Shown here in pieces: positions 1 to 7,911 of a DNA stretch of 35,207 nt (within the stretch, counting starts at the first letter, position 1; the number at the start of each line of letters is the position of its first letter). Source of the DNA: Alphaproteobacteria bacterium (GTDB taxonomy: Bacteria > Pseudomonadota > Alphaproteobacteria > ATCC43930 > CGMCC-115725); contig JAJPIH010000467.1 of NCBI GenBank assembly GCA_021324875.1, positions 1 to 35,207 on the forward strand, given 5' to 3'. A program made the position numbers and the translations under genes. Under the pieces are notes generated by a model. The model did not search any database. It saw only the letters and a list, made by a program, of their open reading frames with translations, and had not been told where the DNA came from.

Positions 1-1609
1 CTCGCCAATGCGGTCGGCATGGCGCTGGCCGAGCGCATGCTGGCCGCCCAATTCGGCAGCGATGTGGTCGACCACTACACCTATGTGTTTTGCGGCGACG
101 GCTGCCTGATGGAGGGCATCAGCCACGAGGCGTTGTCGATTGCCGGCCATCTGCGCCTCAACAAATTGATCGTGCTCTACGACGACAATTCGATCTCGAT
201 CGACGGGCCGACCAGCCTTGCGGTTTCCGACGACCAGGTGCTGCGCTTTCGCGCCCATGGCTGGGCCGCCGAGCGCATCGACGGGCACGATACCGATGCG
301 ATCGCCGCGGCGATCGAGCGCGCCCAGCACAGCGACCGGCCGAGCCTGATCGCCTGTCGCACGGTGATCGCCTTTGGCGCGCCGACCAAGGCCGGCACCG
401 CCGCGGCCCATGGCTCGCCGCTCGGGGCGGGCGAGATTGCGGCGGCGCGCGAGCGCCTCGGCTGGAACTATCCACCCTTTGTGGTGCCCGATGATGTGCT
501 CGCCGCCTGGCGCGCGGCCGGAGCTCGCGGTGCGGCGCTGCGCCAGGCCTGGGAAGCGCGGCTGGCCGCCCTGCCCGCCGACCGGCGCGGCGAATTCCTG
601 CGCCGCCAGCGCGGCCAACTTCCGGCCGGGGTCGATGCCGCGCTGGCGCAAGTCTGCGCCGAATTCCGCAAGACCAACGCCAAGATCGCCACCCGCCAGG
701 CCTCGGGTGCGGTGCTCGACAGCCTGACCCGCGCGGTGCCCGAACTGGTCGGCGGCTCGGCCGATCTGACCCCCTCCAACAACACCCGCGCCAAGGATTT
801 GCGAGAGGTTCGGCCCGGCGACTATTCCGGCCGCTATATCCATTGGGGGGTGCGCGAGCATGGCATGGCGGCGGCGATGAACGGCATCCGTGCATGGCGG
901 GCTCATTCCTTATGGCGGCACGTTTCTGACCTTTTCCGATTACTGCCGGCCGGCGATTCGGCTGTCGGCGTTTATGGGCGCGGGCGTGGTTTATGTGATG
1001 ACGCATGATTCGATCGGGCTCGGCGAGGACGGGCCGACCCATCAGCCGGTCGAACACCTCGCGGCATTGCGCGCGATCCCCGGTCTTTACGTGTACCGGC
1101 CGGCCGACCCGGTCGAGACCGCCGAATGCTGGGCGCTGGCGCTGGCGCGGCGCAACGCCCCCGCATTGCTGGCGCTGACCCGGCAAGCCCTGCCGCTGCT
1201 GCGCCACGAGCCGTCGCCCGAGAACCGCTCGGCACGGGGCGCCTATGTCCTGGCCGAGGCCGCGGGGCCGCGCCGGGTGAGCCTGCTCGCCACCGGCTCG
1301 GAAGTGTCGATCGCGATGGCCGCCCGTGAAGCGCTGGCCAAGGACGGCATCGCGGCGGCGGTCATCTCGATGCCGTGCTGGGAATTGTTCGAGGCGCAAT
1401 CCGACGACTACCGCAATGAGGTTCTGGGCAGCACCCCCCGGGTCGCGGTCGAGGCCGCGGTGCGCGAGGGATGGGACCGTTGGATCGGACCCGGCGGCGC
1501 CTTTGTCGGCATGCACGGTTTTGGCGCCTCGGCACCGGGCGAAGCGCTCTACCCCTATTTCGGGATCACCGCCGAGAAGGTTGTCGAGGCCGCCCGCGCG
1601 CTGCTCTGA
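1..1609 (+). pseudogene. tkt: Transketolase, 5'-truncated by the window edge and frameshifted near 888-890
   Basis: Frame 1 reads [19 protein letters not shown]...[17 protein letters not shown]...[12 protein letters not shown]...[16 protein letters not shown], then breaks. The 890..1609 frame continues [28 protein letters not shown]...[27 protein letters not shown]... to the C-terminus. Both halves are typical transketolase. Confidence 0.93.
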
Positions 1610-1816
1610 CCCCTGAACCCGGGTTGCGCCCGCCTTGGCGGAAGCCGATGGCGGTCGCGCCCCATCCGGCGCAAGTTCGCCGCATGCGGGATGCGGCGCC
1701 GTCGGCTGAACCAAAACGCATAGGCGATGTTTGCCTCAATCGGCCGGCGTTCCTGTCGTGCGGCAGTACGACTGTGTGCACGCCCGCCGGCCCACAACCG
1801 TCACGCGGCGGAGCCG

Positions 1817-2044
1817 ATGGAGGATATGGTGCGCAAGTTCTGGGGCATGATGGTGATTGCGGTCTTGGCCAGCACATCGCTGGTCAGCACAACGCTGGTC
1901 ACGCCGGCCTTTTCGGCGCGGCCGCCCTACCAATACGGATGGTGGCAGAAGGACCCGCACGGCCGCTGGGAGTGGCGCGGCGGCTGGGGTCCGCACGGGC
2001 GGTGGGTGCGCCACGGGCCGCATTGGGTTTATCGCTGGCGCTAA
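1817..2044 (+). CDS. Small secreted Trp/Arg/Gly/His-rich protein (start 1817 or 1826)
   Basis: MEDMVRKFWGMMVIAVLASTSLVSTTLVTPAFSA signal peptide followed by RPPYQYGWWQKDPHGRWEWRGGWGPHGRWVRHGPHWVYRWR. Confidence 0.65.
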   Translation: MEDMVRKFWGMMVIAVLASTSLVSTTLVTPAFSARPPYQYGWWQKDPHGRWEWRGGWGPHGRWVRHGPHWVYRWR

Positions 2045-2195
2045 ACCGGGAAGACGCGCGCGTCGCTTGCCATCCGGCGGCGCGCGATCGCAATGCGACG
2101 GCCCATTGGCCGCGATCCTGATACCGCTCGCCCGCTTCCCGCATCGGCCGCATCTGGGCTAAGCTGCGGCAAAGCGCTCGCGGGAGGAGAAAGCG

Positions 2196-3205
2196 ATGGC
2201 GGTACGGGTAGCGATCAACGGTTTCGGCCGCATCGGTCGGCTGGTCATGCGCGCGGCCTTGGAGCATCCCGAACAGCAGCTCGAAGTGGTCGGCATCAAC
2301 GATCTCGGGCCGGTCGCGACCAATGCCCATCTGTTGCAATATGACAGCGTGCACGGCCGCTTTCCCCGGGAAGTCACCAGCGGCGACAACTGGCTCGACG
2401 CCGGCCAGGGCAAGGTCCGCGTCACAGCCGAGCGCGATCCGGCCAAATTGCCGTGGCGCGAGCTTGGCGTCAATGTCGCGCTCGAATGCACCGGCATTTT
2501 CACCAAGCGCGAGGCCGCGGCCAAGCACCTCGAAGCCGGCGCCAAGAAGGTCATCATCTCGGCCCCGGCCGACGGCGCCGATTTCACCGTGGTGATGGGG
2601 GTCAATCATAAGGGCTTGAGGCCGATCACAAGGTGATCTCGAACGGCTCGTGCACAACCAACTGCCTGGCGCCGGTGGCGTTTGTGCTGCACCAGGGAAT
2701 CGGCATCGAACGCGGCTTTATGACGACAATCCACGCTTATACCGGCGACCAGAGCCTGCAAGACACTTTGCACGGCGACCTGCGGCGGGCGCGCGCCGCC
2801 AATTTATCGATGATCCCGACCTCGACCGGGGCGGCGCGGGCGATCGGCCTGGTGTTGCCGGCCTTGAAGGGCAAGCTCGACGGCACCGCGATCCGGGTGC
2901 CGACCGCCAATGTGTCGCTGATCGACCTGACCTTCGATGCCTCGCGCGACACCGAAGCCGCCGAGATCAATGCGCTGATGGAAGATGCCGCGAAATCGAA
3001 CCGCTTGAAGGGCATTCTCGGCATCAACAAGGCGCCGACGGTGTCGGTCGATTTCAACCATGACCCACACAGCTCGACCTTCGATGTGACCCAGACCCAG
3101 GTGCTCGACAAGCGCTTTGTTCGGATCCTGGCGTGGTACGACAACGAATGGGGGTTCTCGAACCGCATGGTCGAGGTGGCGGCGCTGTTCGGCCAGATGC
3201 ACTGA
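2196..3205 (+). pseudogene. gap: Type I glyceraldehyde-3-phosphate dehydrogenase, frameshifted near 2618-2619
   Basis: MAVRVAINGFGRIGRLVMRA...[10 protein letters not shown] in one frame, then [16 protein letters not shown]...[19 protein letters not shown] in the 2633..3205 frame; together a full-length GAPDH. Preceded by a GGGAGGAG-like ribosome binding site. Confidence 0.93.
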
Positions 3206-3236
3206 CCGGCCGCGGAGCCGCTGCGCCAGATGGGTG

Positions 3237-3743
3237 ATGAGCCGCGCCGGCGACCATTGTTGTGAGGAACCCAACCACCGCGGCGACCCCGAAGGGGAGG
3301 TCGGCGACGGCAACCCGGTCGTCGTGGTTTATACGCTGGCGCAGGCGATCGGGGCGCTCAAGGCCGCCGCCCGGGCCGGGCAACCGGTCAGGTTGTTGAG
3401 CGCGGCCAATGCCGGGGTGTGCGCCGGGGTCGGCTGGTTTTCAGCGCTGGTCGACGCAGCCCGGGCGGCGGTTCCCGCCGCGCGCTGCACCGCGTTGCTC
3501 GATTGCGGCGACCAGCCCGGCGCCGTCCTTGCCGCAATCCGGATCGGGGTCGAAGCGGTGATCTTCGCCGGGCGGGCCGATGTCGCGCGGCGCCTGGGCG
3601 AAATCGCGGCCCGCCACGGGGTCGGTTTCCGCCGTACGCGTCCGGCTGCGGATCTCGATCTGATCGACGATTTTTTCGCGTCCGAAGACGAGAGCGCGCA
3701 GCACTGCGCCGCGCTTCTCGAGCGTCTTCAGCGTTCCCGCTGA
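3237..3743 (+). CDS. Hypothetical protein downstream of gap
   Basis: ORF in the 3117..3743 frame starting MSRAGDHCCEEP; core VVVVYTLAQAIGALKAAARAGQPVRLLSAANAGVCAGVGWFSALVDAARAA...LLDCGDQPGAVLAAIRIGVEAVIFAG has alternating beta/alpha character. Confidence 0.7.
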   Translation: MSRAGDHCCEEPNHRGDPEGEVGDGNPVVVVYTLAQAIGALKAAARAGQPVRLLSAANAGVCAGVGWFSALVDAARAAVPAARCTALLDCGDQPGAVLAAIRIGVEAVIFAGRADVARRLGEIAARHGVGFRRTRPAADLDLIDDFFASEDESAQHCAALLERLQRSR

Positions 3744-4807
3744 GGCTGCGGGATTGCGGAGGGGTTCTTGCGTTGCCGGCCGCCACCCGGCACGCCTGCG
3801 AGCATCACAAAATCGGCCTTGCCGGCGGCAAGCACGGCAGCAGCGGCCTCATCGCCCACCGGGCCGACGATAACCGGGACGGCAATCTCCCCGCGCAGGC
3901 GCGCGGCATGGTCGAGAAACCGGCCGCGAAGCACGGGGCGCCGCGGAAACGCGAGCCTTGGCCGCCAGCGGGCTGCGGCCCGACCGCTGGTGACGTGGCT
4001 CGTCACATGGATCGCCGCCGCACCGGTTGCCGCGGCCCAGCGCGCCACCCGCACGCTTTCTTCCGGGTCGAGGCTGCCCGAATGGCGATCGGGGGCGGCA
4101 AGCCGCACGACGATGCCGAGCCCGGGCAGGTCGCATCGCAGCCTGCGCAACAGGTCGAGCAGCAATCGCGCGCGATTTTCGAGCGTCCCCTGATATTCGT
4201 CGGGGCAGCCCGGCGCGCCGCCCTCGAGAAACTGGCCGAGGAGCCGGCCGCCGCAGACCGGCAATTCAACCAGATCAAAGCCGGCCAGCGCGGCGCGGCG
4301 TGCCGCCGCACAATGCGCCTCGACACACCGCGCGAGGTCGGCTCGGCTGATCGTCGGCGGCCGATCCGGCGGCGTTGCGCCGCGGCCACGACGCCGGTGC
4401 GGCATTTTATAGGGCGACGCATCGTCGCCGGCGGGCCCGGCGGTGACCGGGAGAACCGCCCCGGCAATTGCGATCGCGGCAGCCGCACCGGCGGCGTGGA
4501 CGCGCCCGGCCAATTGCCGCAACCGCGACACAACCCGGTCGTCGTCGAGCGCAAGCACCGGGTCGCGGCGGCGCGACGGCGAATCGGAAGCCGCATGCTC
4601 GATCACGACGAGCCCGGCGCCGCCTCGCGCCAGCGCCTCGCAGTACCGCACCATCGGTTCGGTCGCCTCGCCGGTCGCGTCGGCGAACCCGGTGATCTTC
4701 GCCGGCAGCACCAGCCGGTTGCGCAGCGCGACCGCGCCGATCCGGCCCGGTGTCAGGCGTTCGCCAAGTGCGGCGCTGACCGCGGCCAGGTTGCCCTCGG
4801 GCTGCAT
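3728..4807 (-). CDS. NADH:flavin oxidoreductase / Old Yellow Enzyme family protein, divergent
   Basis: LTPGRIGAVALRNRLVLPAKITGFA...YCEALARGGAGLVVIEHAA...GQFLEGGAPGCPDEYQGTLENRARLLLDLL matches the OYE/2,4-dienoyl-CoA reductase barrel pattern. Confidence 0.85.
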   Translation of the reverse strand: MQPEGNLAAVSAALGERLTPGRIGAVALRNRLVLPAKITGFADATGEATEPMVRYCEALARGGAGLVVIEHAASDSPSRRRDPVLALDDDRVVSRLRQLAGRVHAAGAAAAIAIAGAVLPVTAGPAGDDASPYKMPHRRRGRGATPPDRPPTISRADLARCVEAHCAAARRAALAGFDLVELPVCGGRLLGQFLEGGAPGCPDEYQGTLENRARLLLDLLRRLRCDLPGLGIVVRLAAPDRHSGSLDPEESVRVARWAAATGAAAIHVTSHVTSGRAAARWRPRLAFPRRPVLRGRFLDHAARLRGEIAVPVIVGPVGDEAAAAVLAAGKADFVMLAGVPGGGRQRKNPSAIPQPQRER

Positions 4808-5020
4808 TGCTCCCTTCCGGCGGCATCGTGCACGCCGAGACTTCCATCGCGCAACCGGCGATGCAGATCGCTTGTGCCGCCGCGCGCAGTGCCGCCGCCC
4901 GGTCAGGCGGAAGATCGATGACGCCCGATTCGGCCGATCATGCCGCCGAGGGGGCGCGTATGGCCGCGCCAGCCAACAGATATTCCGGTATCAGCGGCGC
5001 TGCGCTAATAGCTAATATGA

Positions 5021-6268
5021 ATGCAACCCGCGAGGGTGTCGGGTGTGGCAGAGGCGAGGATGCCGCTAAGGAGTGCGCAGAGAGCGAACGAAACGACGAC
5101 GGGGGCATCCTACCTGGAACGGGCGCGGACGCTCGGCCCCGAACTCGCCGCCGCCGCGGCCATGATCGAACAGCGCCGCGAATTGCCGGAGCCGGTGGTC
5201 GCGGCGCTGATCGAAGCCGGCTTTTTCCGGCTCCTCCTGCCCCGCTCGCTGGGCGGCGCCGAACTGCCGCCGGTTGAATATGTTCCGGTCATCGAAGAAA
5301 TCGCCCGCCATGATGCAAGCGTGGCGTGGTGCCTGGGCCAGGCTTGCGGCTGCTCGATGACCGCGGCCTATCTGAAACCCGAGATCGCAAGCGAGATCTT
5401 CGGCGGGCCGCGCGGCATTGTCGCCTGGGGTCCGCCGGGCGCAGGCGAGGCGCGGGCGGTGCCGGGCGGCTATCGGTTGACCGGCAGCTGGGGCTTTGCC
5501 AGCGGCAGCCACCATGCCTCATGGCTCGGCGCCCATGTCGCGGTGTCGGAGGCGGATGGGGCACCGCGGCTGCGCCCGGACGGCAGCCCGGTGTTGCGTA
5601 CCCTGCTGTTTCCCAAGTCGCGCGTGCGGATGTCCGACACCTGGCGGGTCGTCGGGCTGCGCGGTACCGGCAGCGACACCTACACGGTCGACGACCTGTT
5701 TGTGCCCGAGGAGTACACGGTCGAGCGCAGCGCCGAAGCCAGACCGCGCGAACCCGGTCTGCTTTATGCGTTCAGCAGCAGCAACGTCTATTCCGCCGGC
5801 TTTGCCGGAGTGGCGCTTGGCGTTGCGCGCGCCGTTCTCGACGCCTTCATCGAATTGGCGCGCGACAAGATCCCGCGCGGGGCCAGACGCACCCTGCGCG
5901 ACGACAATGCCGTCCAGTCGCAAGTCGCCCAGGCCGAGGCCCGGGTGGGCGCCGCCCGCGCCTACCTGCTGCGGGCGCTCGGCGATATCGGGCGCGAAGC
6001 CGAACAGAACAACCGGCGATTGACCCCGGCCCACCACACCCTGATCCGCCTTGCCTCGACCTGGGCCATTCACCAGGCCAAAGACGCGGTCGACCTGCTC
6101 TACCATGCCGCCGGCGCGACCGCGATCTTCGAGCAGAACCCGTTTGAACGCCGGTTTCGCGACATCCATACGGTCATCCAGCAATATCAGGGCCGGCAGG
6201 CGCATTTCGAAACGGTCGGGCAGATCCTGCTCGGCCTCGGCCCCGAAAGTGCCATGTTCACATTTTGA
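5021..6268 (+). CDS. Acyl-CoA dehydrogenase-fold protein (HsaA/DszC-like flavin-dependent monooxygenase type)
   Basis: RRELPEPVVAALIEAGFFRLLLPRSLGGAELPPVEYVPVIEEIARHDASVAWCLGQ...GGYRLTGSWGFASGSHHASWLGA...HHAAGA-like LLYHAAGATAIFEQNPFERRFRDIHTVIQQYQGR. The start could be internal. Confidence 0.88.
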   Translation: MQPARVSGVAEARMPLRSAQRANETTTGASYLERARTLGPELAAAAAMIEQRRELPEPVVAALIEAGFFRLLLPRSLGGAELPPVEYVPVIEEIARHDASVAWCLGQACGCSMTAAYLKPEIASEIFGGPRGIVAWGPPGAGEARAVPGGYRLTGSWGFASGSHHASWLGAHVAVSEADGAPRLRPDGSPVLRTLLFPKSRVRMSDTWRVVGLRGTGSDTYTVDDLFVPEEYTVERSAEARPREPGLLYAFSSSNVYSAGFAGVALGVARAVLDAFIELARDKIPRGARRTLRDDNAVQSQVAQAEARVGAARAYLLRALGDIGREAEQNNRRLTPAHHTLIRLASTWAIHQAKDAVDLLYHAAGATAIFEQNPFERRFRDIHTVIQQYQGRQAHFETVGQILLGLGPESAMFTF

Positions 6269-6287
6269 GGAGGTTCTTTAATCCCCG

Positions 6288-7148
6288 ATGGAGCCCGCCG
6301 CCTCCACCGCAACCATGACCGTCGCCGCGCGACGACACCGCCTTTCCCGTCCGCACTGGTCGCTCGCCGACATTCCCTGGCGGCAAATCCGCCGCGACGA
6401 AGCGGGGTCCAGCGAGGCGCTGTTTTACATGATCACGGCGGCGTCGCTGATGGAAAGCGCCACCGATCTCTACACGGCAAATTTGATCGAATATTTTGCC
6501 GGCGACGACGAGGTGACAACCTGGCTGGCGGAATATTGGCTGCCGGAGGAATTGCAGCATGGGCGGGCCTTGCGCCGCTATGTCGAGACGGCCTGGCCGC
6601 AATTCGACTGGGAAACGGTGCGCGCGGCCTTTGTCGAGGAGTTCCGGCCGTTTTGCGAGGACGCGCTGGAAAGGGCGCGGGGGCTTGAGATGGCCTCGCG
6701 CTGCGTCGTCGAAACCGGCACCGCGAGCTTTTACACCTGCCTGTCGCGCGCCAGCCATGAGCCGGTGCTGGCGGCGCTGACCCGCCGGATCGCCGAAGAC
6801 GAGATCCGCCACTACAAGCACTTCTATCGATATTTTCGCAAATACCGCGAGATTGAGCGCGCGGCCCGTGGCGATGTCGCCGCGGCCTTGTGGCGCCGTC
6901 TGCGCATGACCGGCGGCGAGGACCGGCTTGTCGTGCTCAAGCACGTCCATCTCGCCCATCGGCCGGGCACGCGATTGGACAAGGCCGTCTATCGGCGCAT
7001 CCATCGGCAATGCCGGCTGCTGCTGCGCCCGCATTTCCCGGCCCAGATGACCGCCCGCATGTTGCTGAAACCGCTGGGCCTCCCCCGGCGGACGCAACAA
7101 TTGGCGGTCGCCGCGCTGGCGGCGGCAGCGCGCCGGATCGTGCCATGA
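6288..7148 (+). CDS. Ferritin-like di-iron protein
   Basis: Four-helix-type metal ligand pattern: MESATDLY (E), LPEELQHGRAL (ExxH), VVETGTASFY (E), IAEDEIRHYKHF (ExxH). Confidence 0.75.
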   Translation: MEPAASTATMTVAARRHRLSRPHWSLADIPWRQIRRDEAGSSEALFYMITAASLMESATDLYTANLIEYFAGDDEVTTWLAEYWLPEELQHGRALRRYVETAWPQFDWETVRAAFVEEFRPFCEDALERARGLEMASRCVVETGTASFYTCLSRASHEPVLAALTRRIAEDEIRHYKHFYRYFRKYREIERAARGDVAAALWRRLRMTGGEDRLVVLKHVHLAHRPGTRLDKAVYRRIHRQCRLLLRPHFPAQMTARMLLKPLGLPRRTQQLAVAALAAAARRIVP

Positions 7149-7184
7149 CCCCGGCCCTGGGGCGGCGCCCTCGGCACCGGTCTC

Positions 7185-7682
7185 TCAGGCGAGATCGCGG
7201 TCGCGCTGGTTGACAAAGATCAGCACCGCAAGCATCGTCATATAGAACCGGAACGCGGCCTGCTGGCCGTTCCATTGCGGCGATTGCCACATCGCAAACC
7301 ACTCGCCGCCGACAACCATAAAGCCGAAAAACCACACCAGAAAGCCGACCGCGGCGCCGGCAAACACCATCCGCTTGGCGCGGGCGAAGCGGCCGGCATC
7401 GGCTCTCAGCGCCACCGCCATCGCCACGGTTGCGATCGTAAAACACAGGCCGGTCAGCGCCTCGCCGGCGATGATCAGCGCATAGGCGGCGTTCCACAGA
7501 ACGGGCGAGCTGATGCGGCGATAAAGCAGCCCGTTGCCGGGGAAGGTCGTGTCCATGCTCATGACATGGCGGACAAAGGCATAGTTGGTCGGGTAATCGG
7601 TCACATTGTCGAACGCGACCAGCAGCGCAAAGGCCGCCAGCGAGCCGACCATGACGAGCTTGGCAATGCGGGCCGCAATCAT
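7185..7682 (-). CDS. DUF2165 family small integral membrane protein
   Basis: MIAARIAKLVMVGSLAAFALLVAFDNVTDYPTNYAFVRHVMSMDTTFPGN...RRISSPVLWNAAYALIIAGEALTGL; four hydrophobic segments. Confidence 0.85.
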   Translation of the reverse strand: MIAARIAKLVMVGSLAAFALLVAFDNVTDYPTNYAFVRHVMSMDTTFPGNGLLYRRISSPVLWNAAYALIIAGEALTGLCFTIATVAMAVALRADAGRFARAKRMVFAGAAVGFLVWFFGFMVVGGEWFAMWQSPQWNGQQAAFRFYMTMLAVLIFVNQRDRDLA

Positions 7683-7911
7683 CCTGTGACGTCGAAACCG
7701 AGTTCTCTTTTCATGCGTCAACCGCGGGTTGGAGCATACCAAATCCCGAGCCGGTCAGATGCAGCCCGCTTCGCGGCCGGCGCGCGGCGAAACCGCCGCC
7801 GAGGCGCTCCTGGAGCAAATGCGGCGTCGATCTGCCGTCGAGCCGGCTTGACCTTGGGCGACAGGCCCGGGAGGATGCGGCAGGATCGAACAACGCTGCC
7901 ACAGGTCGATC

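Noticed and set aside
880-1008. Programmed ribosomal frameshifting in tkt
   Set aside because: No slippery heptamer or evident stimulatory structure, and tkt is not known to use recoding.
2633-3205. C-terminal GAPDH ORF as an independent gene
   Set aside because: It starts at the catalytic motif without the nucleotide-binding domain; a one-base frameshift is a simpler explanation.
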